From Scolanthus callimorphus (lineage: Eukaryota; Cnidaria; Anthozoa; Actiniaria; Edwardsiidae): a stretch of 64,000 nucleotides of DNA. The notes under the pieces are model-generated. The model was not told the DNA's origin and did not search any database. It saw only the letters and a list, made by a program, of their open reading frames with translations. Made by a program: the position numbers and the translations under genes. Below are positions 54,601 through 64,000 of the stretch, piece by piece (the first letter of the stretch is position 1; the number at the start of each line of letters is the position of its first letter). The DNA lies in contig CM066915.1 in NCBI GenBank assembly GCA_033964015.1, positions 7,055,575 to 7,119,574 on the forward strand, given 5' to 3'.

Positions 54601-55598
54601 AAAAATGAACAATTTCTCGCAGCCGAAAGCAACAAATACGTCCAAACCTACGCGATTCTCTCACAAATAACACAGTAATGTTCAAGCAAAAGTCGTTTTT
54701 CCAAAAAGTTTAGAGTGAACAATATATCCCATTCAAAGGTTTTGGCGCGTTGCACGAAGCCCCGGCGAGCCATTTATAAATAAACAAACACTCAGTTCAC
54801 AAACAACAGTCTCCTTTGACAGCCTATTTATTTCGAAATCTATACTAAAAACAGAGAAGTTCGAGCCGAAAAAACGAAGCTCCCAAACCCGACCGGAAGG
54901 AGGAAATGTATGAAATTTTCGAAATCTATACTAAAAACGGAGATGTTCGAGCCGAAAAAACGAAGTTCACAAACCCGAACGGAACTAGGAAATCTCTCCA
55001 GACTCTCCAGTGTGCATGTTTTTGTTGGAAAAGGTTTTACTTGAGCTAAGGTCTAATTCAAGCGATTTTCCCAAGTTCAGTTTCACTGATAAGCTTAGAT
55101 TGTTTAAGCTAAGTTTTTAAATCACACACTTGAATTCGAATTGACCGAGTTGTATTAAGAAAGTCCAACATGATGAGCAGTGCAAAGCAACTTTCCATTG
55201 AAAACAGCAAGAATGTAAAAAGTTTTAGTTTACCTTTCTGGCGCTTCCTAAACCTTCCTATTCACCAGACGAGGGACTTCTCTTGATTATAAGCAATTAT
55301 TTACATCTAAAACCAATAGTTGTTGAAGTTCGAGTGGTACAGCTCAGCCTTTTTCTTTATTGACCGAAAATTGACCATCTCAGATCTCGACCGACACACG
55401 CGCGATCCGTTTCGCGCCAAAACCACAGTGAAACCAATGCCTCAACACCTTTTGTTAGGAAATATTTAGGGGGTTATTGTGTGGCATTTGCCTCATTTCC
55501 ATTCACAAGGAACATTGTTTTCAAAGATCTAATTTAAAACGCTTTTCCCATCGTATGCTATGGTGCGAATATTTCACACCGGTATGCCACCTATCTAT
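51688..55598. repeat. Three ~1.3-kb tandem repeats
   Basis: Units start CTTATATATAATACGTGATG at 51688, 52986 and 54362 (periods 1298 and 1376), and the last is cut off near 55598. Identity is high but with indels such as a lost T in a TTTTATTCG run and extra AAGTATAAACTG. The longest conserved ORF is broken in the third copy, so these are satellites-in-the-making and not genes. Confidence 0.85.
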
Positions 55599-55599
55599 T

Positions 55600-57040
55600 T
55601 AACAATTAGACCTCGAGGCCGAATGTGCTATGATGAATAGACCATGAGGCCGAAGGCCGAATGGTCTATTGATATCTTAGTATAAACCAACTAATGGTCT
55701 ATTACAAATCCTGCATTCTGATTGGCTGAGCTACTAATGGTCTATTAGTGATAGACCGTGCCTGGCAAAACCAGCACCTTTCTTTGCAAGAAAACTTGAT
55801 TTTTTCAACATAAAACAATGGAATTCATCGCCAAAACTGACCAACTAGTAAAGTTGATTGATTGATTATACTGAACGCCCGTTTTCCCGTAAATAACGAA
55901 CAATTTTCTTTTCGAGTGAAACTAAACACGGTTTGCAAACTAGATAAGTTAAAAGGGTTTTTGAAACACTAGGAAACTAAAGGAAGGAATGGTAATGGAT
56001 ACAAACAAACAAAGTATACAAATCACAGTAAATATTCGAAGGCTCTCCTATCCAGGAGAGCTCACCTGGATTCAAGATTTACAACGAAATGCGCTTTTGT
56101 TCTGAGTTCTTATGCTTACTTACGTTCTTGCAAAACGTCATTTTTTACTCAATTTTGGAGTGTAAACAGATCGTGATTCACTACATTTCAAACTACTCAT
56201 TCCTTGAAAACTTTCTTTTCATTTTCAGTTCTATGATTGCCCATAAGAGGAATCACCTGTCTTTATTTTCGTTTACGCCGCGAACACGAAAACTAAAGCC
56301 AAACCGGCCCGGCACATTCTCATCATGATGGGCAAATTTCTTGACTTTTTCGCCTTTTCCAACACACATGCAGATTGTTGATCCTTTCTTATGATTTCTT
56401 GTCGAATTTATCATTATCTTTGATATATTTGAGGATAATATTTGCTTGTTTTCGCAATATAAAGTGCATCACAACCTTCAAAAAACAAGTGCCGGTTCTC
56501 GGAAGAGCAAGCATCGAAATGGTTTCCCTGCCAGTCTCCACCAATAAGAAGCCAGCTATGTAACCACGCATGCTTTACCGATGAGCTTGGGGGCCTGGGA
56601 CGACAGTTTACTTCCGGTTTAACAAAACAGTATACTTCTTATGTCAAATCAGAGAAAATTCGAATTTTTAAAATGTTAAAGTATTGTTTAACTTGTTTTC
56701 CATAGAGCCTAGCATGGGATTAGCGAATATGTAAAAACTTTTTGAGTTATGATATCTGAATGGTTTAAAAACACCCAAAATCAAGCGTAAAAATTCATTT
56801 TCTAATTTATCTGAAAATCCATGCTAGGTCTTATGCACAATGCCTAGGCGGTTATATAGCCACAGATTTGGCAGATTCCATTAAGAAATGGAAGACAAAC
56901 TATAGGTTTTTCTGTTTCGATGACGTCACTATGACGTCACATGATGACGTCATCATTTTTCAAAGCTTTTCCAAAATGGATCTTTCCTGTAAAATATTAT
57001 CCTTAAGCATATTCATTTCGCAGAATTATGATTTTTTAAA
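55600..57040. other. Right part of the TTAA element
   Basis: The stretch 55600-55760 contains GAGGCCGAAGGCCGAATGG and repeated ATGGTCTATT blocks. The stretch 56925-56955 has three TGACGTCA-like sites in a row (GATGACGTCACTATGACGTC and ATGATGACGTCATC). No exon was recognised. Confidence 0.45.
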
Positions 57041-57084
57041 TTTTCCCTAGCAACGGCTCAAAAAGATAGGTAAATCCACCCTTA

Positions 57085-57150
57085 ATGTACCCTGGAAATC
57101 CCCATAAAGTACCTGCTGTAGAACCTGGAAATCCCCATAAAGTACCTCCT
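57085..57150. repeat. 35-bp tandem duplication
   Basis: CCTGGAAATCCCCATAAAGT followed by ACCTGCTGTAGAA / ACCTCCTGTAGAA occurs twice, right after the TTAA element. Confidence 0.75.
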
Positions 57151-57798
57151 GTAGAACTCTGTGTGCAATCATCTAGCACATTACATTGTACTCTACAGGG
57201 TCCGTACAGAATCCTCAGTGAAAATTTCCAAAACTTTTCCAAAGCCCATCGGACCTAAATTTCCAAAACCACACTGAAAACAAATGAGTGGAATTCATGA
57301 AAAAAAAAAACAATCAACATACCAAGGTTCGTATAGTATCTTGTGTAACATTTCCTACAACTTGGCAAAATATATTTTAACATCTACTGACTCGACAAAA
57401 TTACAATATTGAATGAAAGGGTTTGTTATATTAATATGTAATTTATATAATTTCAGAAAATTTGAGATGAAAATTAATAACTTTTTCATAGCCCATTTGA
57501 AAACGCTCCTTTTTCCAAAACTTTCCAGGTCCGGAAAATGGCATTGTCAATTTCCAAAACTTTCCAAAACCTGTACGGACCCTGACTCTACCACTGTAGG
57601 TTACTGTACTAGAATCTAACTGGCAGCCATTTTGTATACAAGAACAATTCCCATTTTTCAGGCTCCAAATGTTCTTATGTATGAGGTACATAAGTTTTGA
57701 CCAAATTTCAGCCTGAGTGTTATTGTATCTGTATCTGTATCTGCCTGCCTGCTTTGAACTCATTCTAATAACAAGAGTATTCATTCTAATAACAACAG

Positions 57799-58223
57799 GG
57801 GTATGCTACCACGCATCAAGACTGTGCAGGCCTCGCGACCGACCAAGACAACGAGATCGCGACCCTAACCGCGACCTGCAGCCTCAACATTACACAGTAG
57901 GCACCGACCGCGGCCAACCGGACGCACCCAATGAGACTCAACGTGCGCGACCAGAGACAACAAACGACGCGAGTACCAACCCACGTGCGTCTCCTCGGCG
58001 TGCGAGCCGCGACTCGCTTGCTGTTCCTAGTGTGGTGATCTATAACACAGTCAATGGTCCCTCCTCGCCTGTAATGCCAAGGGCAATGTCTGGATATAAT
58101 TTGCCGTCACCCCAACCTGGCAGAGCATCCCCTCCTCTCTACCCCCCTCCCCCCATGTACCGCTCCCTCCGGTCCAGCCAAGTGCGCCATCAGAAGATGC
58201 CCTCGGGAGCTTCACGTATCTTG
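57799..58223 (+). CDS. Cytoplasmic-tail exon of the single-pass membrane protein
   Basis: After acceptor TAACAACAG the exon opens GG|GTATGC, completing the Gly split with 49121, and reads VCYHASRLCRPRDRPRQRDR, a cysteine-containing, strongly basic juxtamembrane segment. It then runs through about 110 residues rich in Asp, Arg, Pro, Ser and Thr, including SPQPGRASPPLYPPPPMYRS with proline-rich SH3/WW-type ligand motifs (PPLYPPPP). The 142-codon frame is open and GC-rich compared with its AT-rich flanks. Donor ATCTTG|GTAAAT at 58223 is phase 0; if unused the frame ends at 58262. Function unknown; a signalling-adaptor role for the tail is inference. Confidence 0.6.
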
Positions 58224-58459
58224 GTAAATAAAGCCACGGGGCACTGTAGAAGTACTGTATAGTATTGTCTTCATTTGGCAGGGAGGTGGCGTCTCGCCCG
58301 TGATTGTTTTCTGTGGGTTTTGCTTGCTTGGTTAGTTTTCCGCTAGCGAAAGATTATAACGATTTTGTTGCCTTTCACTCGACGTATAATAGCTTTTGGA
58401 GATGCACAGGGAATTTCTGCAGGAACCCATCCATGGCAGTCTCGTACCTACACGCTGCC

Positions 58460-58680
58460 CGGTTTTTTTAGGGCGCGCAAAGACTTGTGGGATAGTTTTA
58501 GCATGGCGCGCAGGGAGTTGTGGGATAGTTTTAACAGGGCGCGCAGAGAGTTATGGGATATGCGCGAATATCCCACAGTTTATTGCGCGCCGTGTGATAC
58601 TCATTCCCAGTCCCTACGCCTCCAAAACAATTTTCACAGATAAATCACCTTAAGCGACGGCAAAAAATAACGTCTGGGTA
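58460..58680 (-). repeat. Dispersed repeat, empty-site copy of 8785-9245
   Basis: Reverse complement of the outer parts of 8785-9245, lacking the TTCGCCTTTGTCAC insertion. Three ~45-bp sub-repeats of GGGCGCGCANAGACTTGTGG / GGGATAGTTTTA type are seen. The overlapping ORFs at 58365-58653 are repeats. Confidence 0.65.
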
Positions 58681-59402
58681 TGAGATTGCATCCATGGGAA
58701 AACCTGAAATTCCCAGATTTCGGATTTCCCATGACTATCCATGTGAATTCCGAGCACTTCCCGGCGCTTTTCCCATTTGGTTTCTGCAGAAATTCCCGGG
58801 TACTTATATACGTATAGTGCGCTACAAGTGAACTGAAAGTGAATTTTATCGAAAAATGTCCCAAAATTGAAACTTTTTTGTCGCTAAGGAGGACCGACGT
58901 AATAAAAAGGGTTATTACTCTTAGCAATGTACGCTTGGCTATGGATGTAAAATATGTCTTCTCCTTTCAAGCGTAGGTCTGAAAGGTAAGCGCGCGTGCA
59001 GACATGCGCTTTCACGCTAAGCCTCTAGATGTTTCGAGCCCAGGAGATTGCTTATCACCGTTGCTCAAGTTACTAGGGGCTATATTTTGTACGCGCACCA
59101 AAAATAACGCCCTTATCCTCGCATGGAGCATCTTATCGATCTTATCTGGTTACGATATCTGTTGTGCTGATAACCCTAAAGTTCACATTCAAATTGGATA
59201 TCACGGAAGTTGTGAATGGAAAATTAATAGCCATTCAAGCAAATTATGACGGTAAGGAAATTAAGACACCGACAAAGTACAAGATAGTTGATTAGTGAAC
59301 TGTACCGGCAAGATTGCGGTGGTAAAAATATCACACGAAAAAAAAACAGACCAAATGGAGTTGTTACTGCGCTTGAATTGTGCTAATCTGCAAAGCGTTT
59401 TA

Positions 59403-60136
59403 TAGTCCGGTCAATTTAGCTTTTAACCTGGTAAAAATTGCAACATGGATCTTTTACAGCAAATTCTCAGGAACATATGTGAGAAATATGTGTCCAAATT
59501 TTGTGAAAATCCGTTCGGGGAAGTTGGTTACATTTGGGTTTTCCGTCTGCACGAAGGAAAGCCTGTTCTTTTCGGTGGCACTTATAGACAATGAAAGCAA
59601 ACAATTCGAAGGGAGGGCTATAGACTGTATAGCCGTCTCGGTGTGATGTTGAACGCGATGTCGAGTAATTTCTTTCTACGCATAATGTGATTGCATAGAT
59701 GTGAATTTTGTTTTTTTTTTATAACCAGTTCTGCAAAATAATAACTAAATGAATCCTGAGTTTTGACGAATCCCGTATGATCCTCAAGTATTTCTCGCGC
59801 GTAAGTGATACAAAGTTCGAATATTTACGCTAAAGAAATAAACTGTTCATAGCCGTAACTCATCGCTCAGAAATTATTTGTTTCAACCGAAAAACCTTAT
59901 TAAATCTTCACCGGTTGCATCAGTCTATAAACATTCTCCCAGTTTCTGTTTCACTGCCCTTGACGTCGCCGGTAAAACCAAAAATTTAACCTGTCGGAAT
60001 TCTACGAAATTTGGATATGTTATTCCTACACATGTTTTTTTTGACAATAGTACCAAAATTTTCAATGTTGCAATTTTTTCCAGGTTCGGGGTTAAAGGTT
60101 CGGGCTTTCCAGGTTCGGGCTAAATTGACCGGACTA
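59403..60136. mobile_element. 734-bp element, TAGTCCGGTCAATTTAGC termini, TA flanks
   Basis: TAGTCCGGTCAATTTAGC at the left and GCTAAATTGACCGGACTA at the right are perfect complements, with TA outside each end. The interior ORF (59380-59646) starts before the element and has no recognised domain. Likely a Tc1/mariner-type non-autonomous element. Confidence 0.7.
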
Positions 60137-60211
60137 TAAAACGTCAATCTTTTGTCATGCCGCGTCGAATCAAATTCAGCCGACTGTTTTTCTCCATTTA
60201 CAAAAGGATAT

Positions 60212-60383
60212 AGAGCAGATTTCGTATGACTGTGAAAAGTACCGTGACACGGCGCGGTACTGTCGCGGTGGCGGTACGGAACCTGGCCTGCTGTAGATAC
60301 CGAACGAAACCGCGTAGTCGCGGTACGGTCGCGGCGCGGTACACTCTTTCGCGGTACTTTTCACAGTCATACGAAATCTGCTC
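60212..60383. mobile_element. GC-rich MITE, AGAGCAGATTTCGTATGAC termini (copy B)
   Basis: Same termini as copy A at 45684-45872. Here GAGCAG is flanked by TA on both sides, matching a TA target. The interior holds GCGGTACNGTCGCGG palindromes and GGAACCTGGCCTGCTGTAG, present inverted in copy A. Confidence 0.75.
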
Positions 60384-60416
60384 TAATAAACTACCAAAGG
60401 AAAGAAATGTTCCGCA

Positions 60417-60878
60417 AAGATTGGTTCATAAACGCAAACGGTCTCCATCAACATAAGCCCCAACCCCCGTATATAGGCCCTCGCCGAAAAAAAATCCTCC
60501 TACCCCCGCCCCGATCATTCGAATGTCAGCAAGATTGGTTCATAAACGCAAACGGTCTCCATCAACAAGCCCCCACCCCCCGTATATAGGCCCTCCCCGA
60601 AAAAAAAATCATCCTACTCCCGCCCCGATCATTCGTATGTCAGCAAGATTGGTTCATAAACGCAAACGGTCTCCATCAACAAGCCCCCACCCCCCGTATA
60701 TAGGCCCTCCCCGAAAAAAAAAAAATCATCCTACTCCCGCCCCGATCATTCGTATGTCAGCAAGATTGGTTCATAAACGCAAACGGTCTCCATCAACAAG
60801 CCCCCACCCCCGTATATAGGCCCTCGCCGAAAAAAAAAATCATCCTACTCCCGCCCCGATCATTCGAATGTCAGCAAG
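60417..60878. repeat. ~115-bp tandem repeat, four copies
   Basis: Four copies of a unit running AAGATTGGTTCATAAACGCA, ACGGTCTCCATCAACA, CCCCGTATATAGGCCCTC, poly-A, CATCCTACTCCCGCC are present, differing mainly in poly-A and poly-C lengths. The in-frame plus-strand ORFs only repeat this unit. Confidence 0.9.
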
Positions 60879-60879
60879 T

Positions 60880-61565
60880 CAAACCTGAATTCATTCAAGT
60901 ACCGAATCTTGCGTGCGCAGACACGCGCTCGCCTGCGAAAATCCGCCACGGACGTATACCAACTCCAGTGTACTTTTTACTTGCATCTTTAATTTACTTC
61001 ATTTTCATTTATAAAATAAACAGCTACGTGAATTACAACGCAACCAATGAATTCTTCTTGAATCATTTCAATGCTATGGCAATTTCTTACAGGTTTAATT
61101 ATTAATATATTACTATACTACCGTTACACTAAAGGACGTCTGAATTACATGTTCGTGCCAATAATGAACTAGCTACTCATGACACAGCGCGAAATTCCGC
61201 ATGTCGAATAGAAGTCCGTATTAAAGCCTTGTTTGAGACCGCAAACTTAATTGCACCATAGTTTATAGATTAACTTTGATTGCACTGTTATTCCGAGATT
61301 TTGATGTTCATTTAGATACATTATGCAGAATGTATCAACAATCTATTCGAATCTAAGTTACTCTATGGTATTCTACATTTTTCGACATGCGAAATTGAAT
61401 GTTCGACTTAAATTTTGCCTTGCGCGTTTTAGCGCATTTCGAGACGAGACAAGTGCAGAACGTATCGAACCCAGAATTTATTCAACCCCTGGTAGCATCC
61501 ATTGACGCATGCGCAAATCATTAAACCGCTGCATTTTATGCGCATGCGCTAACAATCGATTTTAA
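60880..61565. other. No gene seen
   Basis: AT-rich sequence without recognisable exon or repeat structure. Confidence 0.35.
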
Positions 61566-61568
61566 CCC

Positions 61569-61978
61569 ATTCTCGTACCCAGAGCTCCCCGGCTTGTTAC
61601 TCGCGGGGGAGGCTCTGGTGACAGCCATTGACGCATGCGCGAGATTTTATACAGAGCCGCATTCTCGTACCCAGAGCTCCCCGGCTCGTCTGCTCGCAGG
61701 GGAGGCTCTGGTGACATCCATTTGAGGACCTTCGCTGATTGGCTGGTTTTGAACGTTGGTGCATGCGCAGAAAGATCTTTCTCTCAACGGCTCTGTATCA
61801 AATCTCGCGCATGCGTCAGTCACCAGAGCCTGGGTAAGAGAATGACAGAGCCGTTGAGAGAAACAGTTTCTGCGCATGGCTCAACGTTCAAATCAGCCAA
61901 TCAGTGAAGGCAAACAAATGGATGTCCCCAGAGCCTCTTACGCGAGCAGACGAGCCGGGGAGCTCTGGGTACGAGAAT
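61569..61978. repeat. GAGCTCCCCGGCTCG family, inverted arrangement
   Basis: ATTCTCGTACCCAGAGCTCC begins at 61569 and again at 61661, and its complement GGAGCTCTGGGTACGAGAAT ends at 61978. The 61661-61978 part is a foldback unit containing TGACGCATGCGC and GCGCATG blocks on both sides. A fragment recurs at 62140-62180. Confidence 0.75.
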
Positions 61979-61999
61979 GGATTTGACTAATGTTATTTA

Positions 62000-63670
62000 T
62001 TCTAAGAGTTGTTTCCTATTTATAGTGTGCTCCTTGAGAGAGCACTGTATTTTTACTGGTGAAAGGGTTCCGTGTTGAAATAGAGGTATTGATTGATTGG
62101 CGTCGATAGGTCAAGTTTCTAACGCATGCGTCGGCTGTCGAGCCGGGTGACGGCAACGGGCCGGGGAGCTCTGGGTTTTAACCAATCAACAAACGCCCTT
62201 ACTTCACTGACGGATGTTGCCAGAGGCTGCTGCGCTACCCTTCCTTGTTCCCTATCTCCTCGCACCCCCCCTCCCCCTCCCCTTCCCGACACTTCACGAG
62301 CCTGAACACAGGGCAAAGTCAACAAGACGCACTTAAATATGAACTACGAACTTCTGAAACAGTTGAATCTAAGTGATCCACACAGATATTTCACATGCAA
62401 ATGATGTTTAGTTTTCTAAACACGTGCTCTGGATACCAATGACTCCAAGCTTCGCACATTTCATGACCCGCCGAGCAGTTTGCTTGTCAGTATAATCTAA
62501 GATGACTGCGTAAGACCAAATACTACCAGCCAATCACAAGCCAAGTAAAACCACGATCACGCGGTGATCACGCGACTGGCACGTGATCACTAAGATACAC
62601 AGCAAAATTTGATTGGTTGATAGAAATGGCTGCCAATGAGAATGCAAAGTAATCGCAAATACAGATAATTTTCGAAACTCGTCTCAAACCCGCTCTACAG
62701 GAATACTTTTTTGTACATCTTCTTGGAGTTTCTGGTTACCAGGGAAGTCAACACATGTAACTGAATCCAGATTACTTTGTTTTCAAATATTATAACTCCC
62801 ACCGGCTGGGGGAGAAAACTGAATACTTTGAAAAACAACTTACGATAAGAATGAACAAATAAATTTAGTTTACCCAGTTGACAAGCGCTATCTAAGTCAT
62901 CCGGGAGTGAAATACTTTAATTGTCAAAATCCATAGCAACTGTCACAAAGAAAGGAATGGATTTCCAAAGAATGAATGGGCTGAACATGTGAAAATGGTT
63001 TTCAGCATCTAAGTAAGTGTTCCGAAAAACAATAAAAAATACCCTGGCGAAAATATAAAACAACAAAGAAACGCAATGAAGGATATATAATATACCTCCA
63101 ATTAAATATCGTAATGCACAATTTTCCCAGATGAAAACAACATCATATACAAAACTCAGAATAATAAACGCTATACTTTTTCTGGCATATATCCTATTCT
63201 TTAAAATTGTGCAAATCCAGAAAAAAGCCATACCCTAACACAGGGGAATTAGACATTCCAGGGAGGACTCCATACAAGTTTCACTGGAAATTCCAGGGGG
63301 TAGGGTCCTACAGTAAATGACATCTCCCCTTTTGGTTGGGGGGTGGGGTGGGTATGGATCACTTCTGTAATTTTTCCTTTCAAACACATCTATATGCATT
63401 ATATTAATTTTTCTCTCTACCAGCAACTCGTCTGCGACTCAACTTTAAATTATTGCAATGCTAATTGTCAAACAGCAATAACTATTTCGCATTCCTGAAA
63501 TAATATTTTCTCTAAAATATCAGAAGCAAATTATTAGGAAATAATTGGCATCTGTAAATATTTCCAATTCACATTATTTTGTACACCCCTGTGTCACATA
63601 TTACCTTATTTGTCCTTCTCTAGACCACAGTACTTGCCAATACTTTTCCTATTTTGGATACCTGTGCTTA
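62000..63670. other. No supported gene
   Basis: Contains a pyrimidine-rich tract (62255-62290) and repeated CACGTGATCAC / CACGCGGTGATCACGCG near-palindromes at 62555-62590. A hydrophobic minus-strand ORF (62917-63231) lies in AT-rich DNA and is not supported. The stretch 63240-63350 resembles the GGAATTTCCA/poly-G MITE interior. Confidence 0.4.
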
Positions 63671-63671
63671 A

Positions 63672-64000
63672 TTACAGCACTGTTTGGTCTCCCTGTGTTA
63701 TACCAAGGCAGGGTGACCAGTCTTGTAAACCTCTAAACACCTTGAGCAACATCGTGTTCTTCTTCTTCACATTTCCACAGTTATAACTGGAAGACCTTGA
63801 GACTGGGTTGCTATTCCCCATACAACCCATACACTTATTTTCCAAATCCCAAAAGCACGTGCGGCAATAAACAGCCTCGCAATTTTCCGTACTGCAGTAG
63901 ATATACTTGCGATTGAGCCCCCTTCCACATACCATACACTCCCGGAGGTTCACCCCAACTCCAGTCAGCACTGTTTCAACCGTGCCAAAGTTCCAGGCAA
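63672..64000 (-). CDS. Partial gene with C4C4 RING-like module (DC-STAMP/SPE-42 type?)
   Basis: The minus-strand frame is open from the window edge to a stop at 63672-63674. It reads FGTVETVLTGVGVNLREC, then eight cysteines spaced C-x2-C-x10-C-x4-C-x4-C-x2-C-x7-C-x2-C (MVCGRGLNRKYIYC through CMGC), then a ~55-residue polar tail. A C-terminal C4C4 RING finger is a hallmark of the DC-STAMP/SPE-42/DCST1 sperm and fusion-related membrane proteins; the match is by pattern only. The 5' exons lie beyond the window. The end of the exon may be spliced and the last ~35 codons may be intron read-through. Confidence 0.5.
   Translation of the reverse strand, partial: AWNFGTVETVLTGVGVNLRECMVCGRGLNRKYIYCSTENCEAVYCRTCFWDLENKCMGCMGNSNPVSRSSSYNCGNVKKKNTMLLKVFRGLQDWSPCLGITQGDQTVL

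Larger units (their letters stand above)
51265..57081. mobile_element. TTAA-flanked 5.8-kb element with internal 1.3-kb tandem units
   Basis: TTAA|GGGTGGATTTACCTATCT at 51261 is mirrored by AGATAGGTAAATCCACCC|TTAA ending at 57085. Only about 20 bp of TIR is clear. The interior has three tandem copies of a ~1.3-kb unit and an ORF whose ATG (51477) opens MRRESQAKSQHSTAGELSND. TTAA duplication indicates piggyBac or Kolobok chemistry. A transposase was not recognised, so it is probably non-autonomous. It sits inside the intron of the membrane-protein gene. Confidence 0.65.

Noticed and set aside
57717..57798. Upstream extension of the cytoplasmic-tail exon
   Set aside because: It reads 'LYLYLYLPACFEL' from a simple repeat before a good acceptor (AACAACAG), so it is intron.
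58365..58653. ORFs with 'RRELWDSF' or 'AGSCGIVL' repeats
   Set aside because: They translate three sub-repeats of a dispersed repeat that is also present at 8785-9245.
62917..63231. Hydrophobic 104-codon minus-strand ORF that could be membrane spans of the 63672 gene
   Set aside because: It lies downstream of the RING module, which in the suspected family is C-terminal, and the DNA is AT-rich, which gives hydrophobic ORFs by chance.

Overview
This window reads as animal (metazoan) nuclear DNA, most likely from an anthozoan cnidarian such as a stony coral. The reasons are a few widely spaced, intron-split host exons, a fukutin-related (LicD-type) gene, a tandem exon ending in a uromodulin-like 'RLWYGED' signature I associate with cnidarian proteins, and a very high load of inverted-repeat DNA elements, minisatellites and retroelement fragments. 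No bacterial operon, rRNA, tRNA or CRISPR array was seen. The species call is inference; no database search was possible.

Host genes. (1) A fukutin-related-like gene lies on the minus strand at 12266-18336 in three exons with phase-matched splice sites: a signal-anchor exon, a linker exon and a large catalytic exon. (2) A single-pass membrane protein lies on the plus strand. Its transmembrane exon (49020-49121) and basic, proline-rich cytoplasmic exon (57799-58223) join in phase across an 8.7-kb intron filled with mobile DNA. (3) The edge of a minus-strand gene (63672-64000) carries an eight-cysteine C4C4 RING-like module and may belong to the DC-STAMP/SPE-42 family. (4) Three tandem copies of an exon-like unit lie at 8397-8764.

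Mobile elements by region. 0-2.6 kb: remains of a Gypsy-like LTR retroelement interrupted by a LINE fragment, plus inverted repeats. 2.9-12.3 kb: satellites, TGACGTCA-rich repeats, and two foldback-like elements whose inverted arms are tandem arrays (4336-5552 and 10410-12275); the second supplies the stop codon of the fukutin-related-like gene. 14-18.7 kb: dispersed repeats and small inverted-repeat elements inside or beside that gene. 19031-27339: an 8.3-kb DNA transposon with ~157-bp near-identical terminal inverted repeats. It encodes a ~1,580-residue protein with cysteine/histidine modules, a conserved middle region, a PIN/FEN1-like acidic nuclease region and a C-terminal tesmin/TSO1-like CXC region. 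Two frameshifts and one nonsense codon are its only visible lesions. A diverged, ruined relative lies on the minus strand at 38950-41173. 29272-29520: a Penelope-like GIY-YIG fragment. 30041-38454: a TTAA-flanked element carrying a 1.2-kb palindrome in its left arm and a 5.4-kb insertion (32147-37548) with a 7-bp target-site duplication, which itself holds two smaller inverted-repeat elements. 41466-42773: a hAT-like element. 43960-51052: several MITEs. 51265-57081: a TTAA-flanked element containing three ~1.3-kb tandem units. 57-62 kb: further MITEs and tandem arrays.

The best candidate for an undescribed system is the 19-27 kb transposon: a TIR-bounded element whose only gene looks like a PIN/FEN-type nuclease with zinc-binding ends, with a second divergent family member 12 kb away. 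The second theme is a set of elements whose terminal inverted repeats are short tandem arrays (GTCGAGGGTAAAAT, CACATTTGTAATAACTG and ATCGAT types).
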